Below, piece by piece: positions 1 to 10,455 of a DNA stretch of 64,000 nt. Source of the stretch: Semisulcospira habei (taxonomy: Eukaryota; Mollusca; Gastropoda; Semisulcospiridae); NCBI GenBank assembly GCA_036245525.1, contig BTPG01000004.1:232703313-232767312 (forward strand), given 5' to 3'. The number at the start of each line of letters is the position of its first letter. Within the stretch, counting starts at the first letter, position 1. Both the position numbers and the translations under genes were made by a program. Under the pieces are notes generated by a model. The model saw nothing but the letters and a program-made list of their open reading frames with translations, searched no databases and had not been told where the DNA came from.

Positions 1-1354
1 GGACGAATTCTGCCCGAGGACTTTTGCTCTTTGGGTATTATAACGCTAAGATATAACGTTGGACACATTGAAAACAAAGAAAGAAAGAATCTACACTACT
101 CACAATAAGCAAAGGACCACCCTGAAAGTGGTCCTGATTTCAAACAAGCGCACAAGTCTGTCCCCAAAATTCCACGGCAAAATCTGACAGGCAAGATTTC
201 ATGATTGTGTCGTGAATCTTTTGCGCAAGACAGTAGACATAAACTACAGTATTTTCCCCCAAATCCCACCACGCAATCTTAAAATCTGACAAAGTTGTGT
301 TTATTTTAATCATGCAACCTTTCAGGGTTCATAGCATATAATATAACAAAACGAGAGCTTTCTTCCGGCCTTTGGTCAGTATTGGACTCTCCCTAACAGG
401 GGATCACGAGTTGCGGCGCGCGAGTTTGTTACGATTGTGGTTGTGTTATCCTGTGAGAGCATACATGTGTTATTCGTAGGTAACGATCCGATGTTTATTT
501 GAGCTATCACGGTTACGATTCACGTGCCTGTTTAGTAAGATTTTCTTTTGTTCGTGAGTAGAGCCGATTTCGTTTTGTTAAGTTTAGTCCGGAACGTTCT
601 AGAAAGGTCGCACTGTCTAGTGACATCGTAAGTGTCACGTCGGTTAGTTGGCTACACTTCGCGACATTTTTCGCTACTTTTTGTTTTCCTGTGCGCGTGT
701 ATTGAGCAGCCTTTATTTTGTTTTGGGAATGTTCTCGTACCTTTTTGAGCTTTCATGGGACGTGGTGATAGGGATACCATACTTTTATGTGTCTTCATTA
801 TATTTTACAATTTAGAGTTGAAGTTAGCAGCCGAGTTTTTGTAGCCTGTTATAGTTCTCTGGAAAGTTTATTTTAATGAGCTTCAGCTGCGTGTTTCGTT
901 CTGATTGGTTGCGTTGTATGATTTCTGTAGACGATTCTGGAATTTGATAGTATTTATAAGGAGGGTGCTGGGAAAGCCCGTTCGTACATTGTCTTGCTTT
1001 GTCAGTTGTAGAGACACGTAGTTTATTGCGAGAGTCGCTGTGTATGAGAAACTTTGTGTCGCAGTGTGGACATTGCAGAAGAGACTTTGTATCAGTATTT
1101 GTGCATTTGGAATTGCACTGTGTGGAGATCGCATCGCTGAATTAAATATTGTTGGAACTGTTACTCCAGTATTGTCTACATCCTTAAGCCACGTGTGACG
1201 GATTGCAGCTGAACGAGGTTTATTTTTAAAAAACCCTACGTGAGTGTGTCTGGTGTAGTTTTCATTTCTACGACCAAAATTCCACCACGTAACAGAGTTA
1301 CTTGCGTTCTTTGCGGCGCACGAGTTAGCACGCCCTTCTAGCATATATAAAACT
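1..1354. other. Unassigned non-coding stretch
   Basis: I see no recognisable gene or repeat family. The 165-codon frame on the minus strand (883-1380) has no domain I recognise, runs into the hairpin-element terminus at 1355, and looks like a chance frame. A TATA-like stretch (catatataaaa) lies at about 1341. The same sequence recurs at 44208-45561. Confidence 0.55.
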
Positions 1355-1510
1355 GTAACCCTTTCATGTGCCAGATGCAAGAGACAAAGAACCTCATGAC
1401 CTCCCCGGCCCCGCAGGTTGGATTCCTGTTCCTGGGGCAGGTGAATTTGTTAGGCACTGAACAGGCCGTGGTTTTTGAAAGACAGCTTTGTCCGGCAGTG
1501 AAAGGGTTAA
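1355..1510. mobile_element. TTAA-type non-autonomous element, short
   Basis: The left end reads TAACCCTTTCATGTGCC and the right end GGCAGTGAAAGGGTTAA, giving complementary termini of the CCCTTTC class. Inside is one degenerate family A arm (gcaagaga, then cctcatga, then ccccgcagg) with no matching second arm. It is probably a non-autonomous DNA transposon relic. TTAA target sites are typical of piggyBac-type transposases, but no transposase is present. Confidence 0.55.
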
Positions 1511-1686
1511 TTTACACGAACTTTACTTTACAATGCTGTTTCATTTCCTGATCCACCGTGACTTGGGAAATCACCCGATCACCCCCATTCAGAACTCGCT
1601 CCAGTTTTTGTCGTGCAGGCGAATTGCCGCCATCCAATTTGGATCATATTCAATTCAGGATGTAAATACCGCCCATCTCTGAGATA

Positions 1687-1725
1687 GCAAGAGGCACAGG
1701 GGCTCATGAGAATCTATGCCTCTTG
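1687..1725. repeat. Family A hairpin relic, left arm deleted
   Basis: A short left arm (gcaagaggca) is followed directly by a nearly complete right arm (ggggctcatgagaatctatg, then cctcttg). The middle of the palindrome has been lost. The same relic occurs in macro-copy 2 near 45894. Confidence 0.6.
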
Positions 1726-1871
1726 AAGATGCAAGTTGGCATACTCAAGGACCGCGGTCGTTCTTATAATTTGCCTACAGAATTTTCGGATGCTGGGCAC
1801 TGGGGCGGTTAATGAATATTGACAAAAATGAAGGATTACATATTGCCGGCTTGAAATCAATGTCTGTTGGT

Positions 1872-1920
1872 CTGTGATTTGGGACCTTACGGCTGTAGGT
1901 CGTAAGGTCCCAAATCACAG
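1872..1920. repeat. Family C hairpin, perfect 20-bp stem
   Basis: The arms at 1872-1891 and 1901-1920 are exact reverse complements around a 9-nt loop. The core (gtgat, then ttgggacc, then ttacg) is shared with the hairpins at 2461 and 38471. The flanks tcaatg and cattga extend a weaker pairing outward. Confidence 0.85.
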
Positions 1921-2460
1921 GCCTGCGCTGCATTGATTATCGCTGCGCAGGTTATCGCTGGAACATGAAATCATTGGCAAGAACAGCGAATGCCCATTCA
2001 GGAGGGGGAAAAAAGCTGAACGGAGCTTTTTTGTTTTAATTTCTAAAAGGCATTTGGTTGCAATTTCCAAATGCAGTGACTAATAATTGATAAAGACAAT
2101 TTGGATAATAATCGCTGCGGGATAATGCCCTGACCTTAGGACCCTCCATATTATCTGAACTCAGTGCTAGAAATGAACCATTTTATATATTGATGAACAA
2201 AAATCAAGAAAAATTAATATACTCTTAGGCTACAGACACTCAGAAGAGAATATTTCGATCTGAATAATCAAAAGAGAAAATGTGATATTGCGAGATAGAG
2301 AGATGTTTGGAAAATTGATCCTTGAAATTGACACTGCAAACTTTTAGAGGTTTACCTTCGCCCAACAGAACGCCTAAACGCTATTCGAGCGATGGACTTT
2401 GACTTTTCGATGGAGGCTTTGATTTTTCGACCTTTAGGTCTGCCGGCAACGTTATACTCG
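1921..2460. other. Unassigned AT-rich stretch
   Basis: No gene or repeat family is recognised. A short inverted pair (aaaagctgaacggagctttttt) lies near 2010. Confidence 0.5.
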
Positions 2461-2528
2461 TGTGCTGGTCTGTGATTTTGGACCATACGGCTCTAGAGCC
2501 GTAAGGTCCAAAACCACAGACCAGCACA
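2461..2528. repeat. Family C hairpin, 33-bp stem
   Basis: The arms at 2461-2493 and 2496-2528 pair with two mismatches around a TA centre (ggctc-ta-gagcc). It has the same core as 1872-1920 and 38471-38536, so this is a dispersed hairpin family, not a chance palindrome. Confidence 0.88.
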
Positions 2529-3150
2529 CTTTTTTTCTACCCGTAAGATCAACGGATCACAGACAAGCTAGCATACATGCACTGACCTAGGAACTGACGG
2601 GAATGACGTCTATGTCAGCCTTCCCACGTAGGGTCCCATGCTAAACTCCTTCGGCAAGATGCCGCTCATGGATCCGCAATTGGCACAGATCATCATCAGC
2701 CCTTCAGACTACAGTGGTTCGTGAAGATCTGCCTCTTGTAGACAATCGTACACTTTACACCGGTGTCCCTCACGTCGAGAGAAGCGTTCACTTGAACAGA
2801 TTCTATCTATATACGCTGGCGAAACTGCACCAACAAAGCGCACCGCTTCCAACGGACAGAGACTTACCATAACCGCAGTTGTTGGTGGGAATCCGCACCG
2901 CTTGTGTGTATAGATCTTCCACATTTTACACCCTCAAAAGGAGGTAGTCGATCGACGGAAGTTGAAATCTTTAGATATACGTCTGCGCGGCCATGTCGGC
3001 TGTCGATAGCTCCGTGACTTAAAGCGCCACCTAACGGCTTCCCAGAGGCGACGACCAGCCCATAGCGGAGTGAAGGCTTCAATTTCCTATCGACTTTTTT
3101 AAAAAAACTCCTTCTCTGCCAGTGGTTGCAGACTGTTTCTGAAAACTTCC
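2529..3150. other. Unassigned stretch
   Basis: No supported gene. A degenerate family A fragment may be present at about 2690-2742 (catcatcagcccttcag, then gaagatctgcctcttgta). The short frames on the minus strand show no recognisable domain. Confidence 0.45.
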
Positions 3151-3663
3151 TTAACCCTTGTCATTCGGAATACACCAGTGTGGGAAGTTAGTTTAACTAA
3201 AATAGCTCAAGGGTAGTGCCAGAATAGCATGGCGCCTCTAGGAATACACCAGTGTGTGAAGTAAGTTTAACTAAAATAGCTCAAGGGTAGTGCCAGAATA
3301 GCATGGCGCCTCTAGGAATACACCAGTGTGTGAAGTTAGTTTAACTAAAATAGCTCAAGGGTAGTGCCAGAATAGCATGGCGCCTCTAGGAATACACCAG
3401 TGTGTGAAGTTAGTTTAACTAAAATAGCTCAAGGGTAGTGCCAGAATAGCATGGCGCCTCTAGGAATACACAGTGTGTGAAGTAAGTTTAACTAAAATAG
3501 CTCAAGGGTAGTGCCAGAATAGCATGGCGCCTCTAGCGCCAAGCTATTTTGGCACTACCCTTGAACTAAAGCCATTGGTCTCTATATTATCTGTAAGTAC
3601 TATAATGTAGCGTGCATATGGCAGTGGACAGATTTGAAGCTTTTAGCCTCAGTATGATAGGGG
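3151..3663. mobile_element. TTAA-type element carrying family B palindrome
   Basis: The left end is TTAACCCTTGTCATTCGG at 3151 and the right end is near ATGATAGGGGTTCAC. The left palindrome arm and its flank are repeated five times (3167-3535), followed by a single right arm (3536-3573, gcgccaagctattttggc onward). An inverted relative at 37752-38092 has the same termini and interior order, which supports treating this as one element. Confidence 0.7.
3167..3535. repeat. 74-bp tandem array built from a palindrome arm
   Basis: Five units (the last is 73 bp) start ggaatacaccagtgtgtgaa and end atggcgcctcta. Each contains one complete left arm of the family B palindrome, while only one right arm follows the array. 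Macro-copy 2 has three full units and one truncated unit. Confidence 0.92.
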
Positions 3664-3841
3664 TTCACTCAGCGCCAAACAGGTCCTGCCGTCCCAGCAA
3701 CACGGATACAAAGTGGTGTCGACAAGAGGCATAGATCCTCATCAGCCCCCGTAGTTGCCGTCCGTAGTTGCGGGGGCTCATGAGGAGCTGTGCCTCTTGT
3801 AGCTGAGTCGCGTTCACCTTTTTTGGCGGCGAGGGGGTTAA
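3660..3841. mobile_element. TTAA-type element with family A hairpin
   Basis: The hairpin lies at 3722-3800 (caagaggcatagatcctcat to the right arm ending gcctcttg) and its loop holds a duplicated gtagttgc segment. It is followed by the usual 3' segment (gttcacc, then ggcggcgagggggttaa, ending at 3841). The left end is truncated or merged with the preceding element. This copy is absent from macro-copy 2, where it falls in a deletion. Confidence 0.6.
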
Positions 3842-3935
3842 CCGAGTTATCCGCGCCACAAGGAACGGTAACAAAGACATACGTCTCACTTGGCACGGTC
3901 TCACTCAAGACGGGGCTGATCAGGCAGAGTGGGCT

Positions 3936-3936
3936 T

Positions 3937-3983
<47 letters not shown>

Positions 3984-4109
3984 TGTTTGTTTGTTTGTTT
4001 GTTTGTGTGTGTGTGTGTGTGTTTGTTTGTTTGTTTGTTTGTTTGTGTGTGTGTGTGTATGTACGCATGCTAGTGCGTGTGCGCGCACGCGCGTGTGTGT
4101 GTGTGTGTA
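3936..4109. repeat. (GT)n / (GTTT)n microsatellite
   Basis: Alternating GT runs are interrupted by gtttgtttgttt blocks and end in a gcgcgcacgcgcg stretch. The cysteine/valine-rich and threonine/histidine-rich frames over it are translation shadows. The array is lost from macro-copy 2. Confidence 0.95.
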
Positions 4110-4297
4110 CTGTTAGCGCACTTTTGGTTTGTCCAGCGATCATGTTTCGAACCTTTCTCACTAACAACCTCAAACTAGGGAGCGGAATCGATTAGTCGAA
4201 TGTCTTTAAACCGTCATGGTCAATCCATCTACCGTGACTAACGCAGTAAGTGGTGCCTGAGGTATGCTCTGTATAAATCAGAGAATTATGGCCGGAT

Positions 4298-4508
4298 CGG
4301 TCCCTTTACTGCCAGTGGACAGGAACTGTGATTTAGAAAACATTGTCAATTCTACATCAAATATCTCTAGCGGTCAAAACAACATGGATAGAAAGTTGTT
4401 TCAGCAAAATGTATAGATCCTCATGAGCCCCCGCAACTGCGGGGGCTCATGAGGATCTATACATTTTGCAGATGAGTTTATTTTATTTTCGTCAGTGAAA
4501 GGATTTAA
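4298..4508. mobile_element. TTAA-type element with perfect family A hairpin
   Basis: The left end, ccctttactgccagtggaca, resembles the unit of the 48-bp satellite. The right end is gtcagtgaaaggatttaa. The hairpin sits near the 3' end, the usual layout of this family. No protein is encoded. Confidence 0.65.
4404..4469. repeat. Perfect 66-nt palindrome (family A)
   Basis: The 32-nt arms at 4404-4435 and 4438-4469 are exact reverse complements with a 2-nt centre (ac). The arm begins gcaaaatgtatagatcctca and ends gagcccccgca. It is the cleanest member of family A in the window and is identical in macro-copy 2 (47815-47880). Confidence 0.95.
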
Positions 4509-4523
4509 TTTTTACCGTAATTT

Positions 4524-4857
4524 TGCAAAGAAGTACCCAACGGAGAAAGAAACACGCTTAGAAAAGACGGGTACAACACAATTTATTAATATTTCGGGTA
4601 AATACCCTTTGTCAAAATAGACAAACAAACAAACAGAGAGATTAGCCGCTACTTATCTTCATTGGCAGAAGGAATGTGGCAACTGAAGGAGGTGACGTAA
4701 AATAAAAGAAAAGGAAGAACAAAAGTGCGGAAAAAATAAAAATGACGTCAACGAAAAATCGTAAGAGAGAGACTCGGAAAGAACCTGAACACGAGAGACA
4801 AGAGTGTGTGCAAGCACGTGCAGGAGCGAGCGAAAGGAAAGGCGTGTAGGTGAGGCC

Positions 4858-4947
<90 letters not shown>

Positions 4948-5137
4948 GGAGAGAGAGAAAGAGAGAGAGAGAGAACAAACGGGGAGTACCCTTGGGCACG
5001 AAGTAGGCTGAGTGTCTAATACACAAAGCCTGCTAAACACCAACCCGAAGGCAAACTTTATATCACCTTCAAGTTGAGGACTACCTCGGGGAAAAACGGG
5101 AGGACCCCGGGAAAAAAACCCCAGCATTTAGCACGGT
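4524..5137. repeat. Penelope-like inverted arm, left
   Basis: This is the reverse complement of 6082-6680, from tgcaaagaagtaccc to atttagcacggt. It contains a (GA)n tract at about 4860-4974. Arginine/glutamate- and serine/leucine-repeat frames over the tract are not genes. Confidence 0.88.
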
Positions 5138-5399
5138 GAAATGCGGCCAACTCTATGTTGGAGAGACGGAAAGAACCATCAACGACCGTTTCAAAGAACA
5201 TCTTCAGTCTGTCAAGTACCAATACAACAGACCGGTCAGACGACATTTCAATCAGGCCGACCACTCCGTCTCGGACATTCGGGTTAAAGGCCTCTGGCTT
5301 ATGCAAGCCAGTAATGTCTGGGCCAGGAAAGACCGTGAAAAATTTCTGATTAATAAACTGGGCACTGTGGCGCCACTCGGGATGAATATGAAAGATTAA
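5136..5399 (+). pseudogene. GIY-YIG endonuclease domain of a Penelope-like element (fragment)
   Basis: The 87 residues contain LYVGETERTINDRFKEHL near the start, the Y-x-G and conserved Arg part of the GIY-YIG core. RRHFNQADHS follows in the middle, and REKFLINKLGTVAPLGMN near the end includes the Glu expected to bind the catalytic metal and the L-G-T-x-x-P-x-G-x-N tail typical of Penelope-like elements. In the family this domain nicks target DNA for reverse transcription. The upstream frame runs into the inverted arm without a reverse transcriptase, so this is a 5'-truncated remnant. The GTG at 5136 is only where the frame is listed, not a supported start. The stop is TAA at 5397-5399. Macro-copy 2 has an identical protein at 48553-48816. 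Confidence 0.85.
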
Positions 5400-5699
5400 C
5401 ATTGTTTACCTTGCTAGTGTCTGCTACTTTACCTCACTGTTTTACTACTCACTAATCAGTTAGGTGAGGTTGGCGCTGGTTGATATGTACATTTCCCTTG
5501 GGGACTTTCTCAGCGCTGGCCGAACGTTTAGTTGGATCCCTTGCCCTTCCCTGTCGGGCGCCGGGTCTCCGGCTCACGGTTTGATGCGCGGTTTTGGGGC
5601 GAGGCGATCGTGTGCATCCCTTGGGGATGTATGTGGTCGTCTTGTTGCGTGCCTGTGTGTTTTTCTGTGGGCTGGTGGGTGCCTGTTGGGTGGGGTTGG

Positions 5700-5901
5700 T
5701 GGCTCTGGCTGGTTGTCTTCCGCCCCCCCCCCCCCACTCCTTTTTTTTTTTTTTCTACCTCTCTCCCTTTTCTTCCCCCCCCCTACCCCCTTAACCACTT
5801 TTCTCTCTAGCCCTCTTTCTCTCTTTACGCTTTTTCCTTTTCCCTTCTTCCCCTTCCTCCTTCCCTTTCCCCCCCCCCCCTCACCACCCCCCCCCCCGCC
5901 C

Positions 5902-5952
<51 letters not shown>

Positions 5953-5975
5953 CCCCCCCCCCCTTATTTTTCGAG
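5700..5975. repeat. Low-complexity pyrimidine tracts
   Basis: Poly-C, poly-T and (CT)n runs form the 3' part of the Penelope-like centre. Tract lengths differ from the counterpart at 49138-49392, as expected for slippage or sequencing error in homopolymers. Confidence 0.9.
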
Positions 5976-6081
5976 TTACCCTTGAAGACGGTTTCACAAC
6001 TACCTACTCTCCACTTATACCAATATTCTCTTACTGAATTTGATTCTTTGCTTTGTTTTCATGCCTTATTACTTGTTGTGT

Positions 6082-6272
6082 ACCGTGCTAAATGCTGGGT
6101 TTTTTTTCCCGGGGTCCTCCCGTTTTTCCCCGAGGTAGTCCTCAACTTGAAGGTGATATAAAGTTTGCCTTCGGGTTGGTGTTTAGCAGGCTTTGTGTAT
6201 TAGACACTCAGCCTACTTCGTGCCCAAGGGTACTCCCCGTTTGTTCTCTCTCTCTCTCTTTCTCTCTCTCCG

Positions 6273-6345
<73 letters not shown>

Positions 6346-6680
6346 GGCCTCACCTACACGCCTTTCCTTTCGCTCGCTCCTGCATGTGCTTGCACACACT
6401 CTTGTCTCTCGTGTTCAGGTTCTTTCCGAGTCTCTCTCTTACGATTTTTCGTTGACGTCATTTTTATTTTTTTCCGCACTTTTGTTCTTCCTTTTCTTTT
6501 ATTTTACGTCACCTCCTTCAGTTGCCACATTCCTTCTGCCAATGAAGATAAGTAGCGGCTAATCTCTCTGTTTGTTTGTTTGTCTATTTTGACAAAGGGT
6601 ATTTACCCGAAATATTAATAAATTGTGTTGTACCCGTCTTTTCTAAGCGTGTTTCTTTCTCCGTTGGGTACTTCTTTGCA
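6082..6680. repeat. Penelope-like inverted arm, right
   Basis: This is the inverted partner of 4524-5137, with the GA tract appearing as (CT)n at about 6246-6343. It contains attaataaattgtg near its outer end. The 156-codon serine/leucine-rich frame is a shadow of the microsatellite. Confidence 0.88.
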
Positions 6681-6931
6681 TATTACACGCTTGGCAGTCA
6701 CCTTTTTGGTCTGGATTGATTTTTTCGTAATTTTGCAGAGTTCTTCCAAGAAGGCATCAAGCCCCAAAAAGTGAACGGTTATTGCACTGCTGCGAAGCGA
6801 TCGCCAAGTCGTGAATTCTCAAGCGGGAATGCAATAACAAGGGCCTAGGGGTGACTGCTAGCGCTTTGTATGCCAGTATGTACCCACTTCATATTTTTCC
6901 CCCCTTCTTTGACACATGTACTGATATAGAA

Positions 6932-7080
6932 AAATAAGAATAAGAATAAGAATAAGAGTATTTTATTATCTCGAAAAGAGAAATTCGGTTGTGGTACATT
7001 TATAACAAACAGTACAAACAAGACATGAAAACATTATAACATAATTATGAACATTTTTTATATTGTATAAGAAGCAAATT
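6932..7080 (-). mobile_element. LINE 3' end, minus strand (fragment)
   Basis: On the minus strand the sequence reads ctcttttcgagataataaaa, then a TACTC-TTATTC run, a layout common for LINE 3' ends that finish in short tandem repeats. On the plus strand the repeat is (ATAAGA)n at 6933-6957. No coding sequence is attached, and no family is assigned. Confidence 0.5.
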
Positions 7081-7088
7081 AATTATTC

Positions 7089-8116
7089 ATGAGCTTGCTC
7101 GATATACTGTCCTTCCCGAAAAGCCTTGCGGCCATGGCAAAGTTGTTGATGGATTCTCGAGCCAGGGTCTTACGAATAAACACAACATACTGTTCTGCCC
7201 TGCAGCACATCACGTCCTGCTTCGCAGACGCTGCCCAGCTCTTTGTACTCGAGGTCAGTCTGAAAAAGACAGAGGTCCTCCATCAGCCGGCACCCAAGAC
7301 AGTGTATCGCCCTCCTCACATCACCATTGGCGAGTCTGAACTAAAGTCAGTGCACCATTTTACTTACCTTGGCTGCATTATCACGTCGGACGCCAAGCTG
7401 GACAAGGAGCTCGACAGCAGGCTGGCAAAAGCAAACAGCGCTTTCGGGCGACTTTTCAAGCGGGTGTGGCACAATCAACAGCTGAAAACAGGCACCAAGA
7501 TCAGCGTAGAGCTGTGGTCCTCACTACCCTGCTGTATGGTTCCGAGTCCTGGGCCCTCTACCGCAGCCAACTACGACTCCTCGAACGCTTCCACCAGCGC
7601 TGCCTGCGCACCATCCTGGGCATTCACTGGAGTGACTATGTCACCAACGTGGAGGTCCTTGAACAGGCTGAAACTGTGAGCATCGAGGCTTTGCTGCTGC
7701 GGACACAGCTCTGCTGGGCGGGGCATGTCTCCAGGATAGAGGATCATCGCCTACCAAAGATCACCCTGTTCGGCGAGCTTGCTACTGGACACCGTGACAG
7801 AGGGGCACCAAAGAAGAGATACAAAGACTGTCTTAAGAAGTCACTTAGTGCCTGCCAAATCGACCACCACCAGTGGTCTTCGCTTGCTGGGGACCGTGAC
7901 ACCTGGCGCTCCACCATTTACAAGGCAGCTGTCTCCTTTGAGGACTCTCGCAGAGCTAGCCTTAAGGACAAGCGGCTCAGGAGAAAAAACAGAGATGCCG
8001 CAACTCAGAACCCTGGCCATACCTCCCCCTGCAGCCACTGCGGTCGAATCTGCCTGTCCCGGATTGGCCTCCGCAGCCACGAACAAGCCTGCAGACATCG
8101 TGGGCAACTCCTATAA
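7089..8116 (+). pseudogene. LINE reverse transcriptase C-terminus, frameshifted
   Basis: From about 7194 the frame resembles the end of a LINE polymerase: CFADAAQLF and LEVSLKKTEVL (the segment after the catalytic box), then VHHFTYLGCIITSDAKLD. At about 7508-7516 the frame shifts. It continues in the frame ending at 8116 with LLYGSESWALYRSQLRLLER and RTILGIHWSDYVTN, a WAGHVSR motif, and a C-terminal zinc-finger-like CSHCGRICLSRIGLRSH. In the intact family this region is the thumb and C-terminal domain of the ORF2 protein, used in target-primed reverse transcription. The catalytic aspartates and the endonuclease are missing. The first 100 bases are not clearly LINE. The clade is not assigned, although RTE- or CR1-like elements carry such tails. 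The element ends soon after the stop (about 8150). Confidence 0.8.
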
Positions 8117-8159
8117 AATCTTCGTTCGCGAAGTCAAGCCAAGAGACTGTTCTGCTGCA

Positions 8160-8775
8160 ACACTAACGCATCCTTTTCGACTATGACAACGTTAACACTT
8201 GGATTAATTTTAAACTTGCCGTTCTTCACCAATGCCAAAGATATTTCTGGTCCGTGAACGTGTCGCTGCCATCGTGTGCTCCGGCACTCGCATAGATCGT
8301 GGAAACCCGTAAAAAAACGATACAAAGAGTACAAAAAGCTAAAGTCGCTAACCTATAACTTGAAACCTTCATTGTTTTAGATATGTAACGCACACTAGAG
8401 TCGCGAAACGCAACATTCCAAGCTAAAAAAAATCCACCGAAACTGTATTAGCGTAGGAGGCAGACGGAACAGCCAAACGCTCAAAATCACTCAACACAGT
8501 TATCTCCCTTGCGTCAACAAAACTGTCGTCTGCTTCACATAGCACCTATAGTGGAGTCATGTTTTCTTGTTTGTTCGCTACTATTTTTTTCTTTTTCAAG
8601 TTATTATCCACATTGATGCTATGGGTGTTCCATTGCTAATCTTTGCTTATGAATTAAACTGAATTAAAATAAAAACAATTTTGTTAGTATGCATATGTTT
8701 TGTTTTAGTGTGCATGATAGTCTCGGTATGCAAACCTAAAATGGTCGCACAGAGTGTAGGGCACGAAGTGAAGGT
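8160..8775. other. Unassigned stretch after the LINE
   Basis: No gene is recognised. An A-rich gaattaaactgaattaaaa tail near 8650 could be the 3' end of another degraded retroelement. Confidence 0.4.
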
Positions 8776-8802
8776 AAAGTTTTGTTTTGGACTGGGTACA
8801 TA

Positions 8803-8978
8803 CATTATATTGAGCAGCAATTTGCTTGATATAGTGCCGAAAACAGACAGATGTGCTTACTTAACCCGATCAAAATGTCCTCTTCGTACGACTCGGACAT
8901 TTTGATTCGGGCCTCGTAATCACATCTGCCTGTTATCGGCACTATATCAAGTAAAATGCTGCTCAATAGAATATAATA
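8803..8978. repeat. Large imperfect foldback (~75-nt arms)
   Basis: The left arm runs from cattatattgagcagca through tgatatagtgccgaaaacag to cgatcaaaatgtcc. It pairs with a right arm ggacattttgattcgg, then ttatcggcactatatcaa, then tgctgctcaatagaatataa. The loop is about tcttcgtacgactc. Pairing may continue outward through T-rich and A-rich flanks. It is a foldback element or the centre of one. No coding sequence. Confidence 0.8.
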
Positions 8979-9131
8979 ATGATCAAAACAAAAAACGCCT
9001 TTCGGCATAAAACAATGGCCAAAAATGTGCATTTCCTCATACACAGGACGAAACCGCACTGAGGATTCCAAAACGAACATCAATGTAAGAAGAATTTTTA
9101 ATCAGTCCGAAAAAAATAGTTATGTCACTCG

Positions 9132-9469
9132 TTCATAATTTCTTTGTTTTGGGCGGCTGTTTCAGACGTTCATAATTTTTTTATGTTTTGGGCGGCTGTT
9201 TCAGACGTTCATGTTTTGGGCGGCTGTTTCGGACGTTCATAATTTCTTTATGTTTTGGGCGGCTGTTTCGGACGTTCATAATTTCTTTATGTTTTGGGCG
9301 GCTGTTTCGGACGTTCATAATTTCTTTATGTTTTGGGCGGCTGTTTCAGACGTTCATAATTTCTTTATGTTTTGGGCGCCTGTTTCAGACGTTCATAATT
9401 TCTTTATGTTTTGGGCGCCTGTTTCAGACGTTCATAATTTCTTTATGTTTTGGGCGCCTGTTTCAGACG
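9132..9469. repeat. 39-bp tandem array
   Basis: About nine units of ttcataatttctttatgttt followed by tgggcggctgtttcagacg, some shortened. Unit variants (cggctg/cgcctg, tcagac/tcggac) are grouped along the array. The repetitive 13-residue frames are shadows. Macro-copy 2 has about 13 units. Confidence 0.95.
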
Positions 9470-9507
9470 TTCTGAACAACCACCAAACACATTATTTTGT
9501 TGCAGTG

Positions 9508-10431
9508 GAAATATGTAAACTGTTGAGAGGAGACAAAATGAGCTAATGGATGAAATATGTAAACTGTTGAGAGGAGACAAAATGAGTTAATGGATGAAAT
9601 ATGTAAACTGTTGAGAGGAGACAAAATGAGCTAATGGATGAAATATGTAAACTGTTGAGAGGAGACAAAATGAGTTAATGGATGAAATATGTAAACTGTT
9701 GAGAGGAGACAAAATGAGTTAATGGATGAAATATGTAAACTGTTGAGAGGAGACAAAATGAGTTAATGGATGAAATATGTAAACTGTTGAGAGGAGACAA
9801 AATGAGCTAATGGATGAAATATGTAAACTGTTGAGAGGAGACAAAATGAGTTAATGGATGAAATATGTAAACTGTTGAGAGGAGACAAAATGAGTTAATG
9901 GATGAAATATGTAAACTGTTGAGAGGAGACAAAATGAGTTAATGGATGAAATATGTAAACTGTTGAGAGGAGACAAAATGAGTTAATGGATGAAATATGT
10001 AAACTGTTGAGAGGAGACAAAATGAGTTAATGGATGAAATATGTAAACTGTTGAGAGGAGACAAAATGAGTTAATGGATGAAATATGTAAACTGTTGAGA
10101 GGAGACAAAATGAGTTAATGGATGAAATATGTAAACTGTTGAGAGGAGACAAAATGAGTTAATGGATGAAATATGTAAACTGTTGAGAGGAGACAAAATG
10201 AGCTAATGGATGAAATATGTAAACTGTTGAGAGGAGACAAAATGAGTTAATGGATGAAATATGTAAACTGTTAAGAGGAGACAAAATGAGTTAATGGATG
10301 AAATATGTAAACTGTTGAGAGGAGACAAAATGAGCTAATGGATGAAATATGTAAACTGTTGAGAGGAGACAAAATGAGCTAATGGATGAAATATGTAAAC
10401 TGTTGAGAGGAGACAAAATGAGCTAATGGAT
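9508..10431. repeat. 44-bp tandem array
   Basis: Exactly 21 units of gaaatatgtaaactgttgag, then aggagacaaaatgagytaat, then ggat. The main variation is a C/T alternation at one site (gagct/gagtt). Macro-copy 2 has exactly 24 units. Confidence 0.96.
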
Positions 10432-10455
10432 GCTGCTAGTTTTTAAACATATTCC

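Larger units (their letters stand above)
4524..6680 (+). mobile_element. Penelope-like retroelement fragment with inverted arms
   Basis: A 0.94 kb centre holds the GIY-YIG endonuclease C-terminus and a pyrimidine-rich 3' region, flanked by arms of about 0.6 kb in inverted orientation (4524-5137 and 6082-6680). Penelope-like elements are known to be 5' truncated and to carry LTR-like terminal copies in direct or inverted orientation, which fits this layout. No reverse transcriptase domain is present, so the element cannot be autonomous. A family-like tail (cacgcttggcagtcacc) follows at about 6687 and recurs at 30.1 and 34.5 kb. Confidence 0.72.

Noticed and set aside
883..1380. 165-codon minus-strand frame, repeated at 45090-45587
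   Set aside because: No recognisable domain. Its conservation between copies reflects recent duplication only, and the frame enters a transposon terminus.
4642..6562. Serine/leucine-rich and arginine/glutamate-rich proteins over the Penelope-like arms
   Set aside because: They are translations of (CT)n and (GA)n microsatellites.
4524..6680. Terminon-type giant telomeric retroelement
   Set aside because: Those are associated with endonuclease-lacking Penelope-like elements, whereas here a standard GIY-YIG domain is present, with no reverse transcriptase or telomeric repeats.
9508..10431. CRISPR-like array (44-bp period)
   Set aside because: The whole unit is conserved, without variable spacers.
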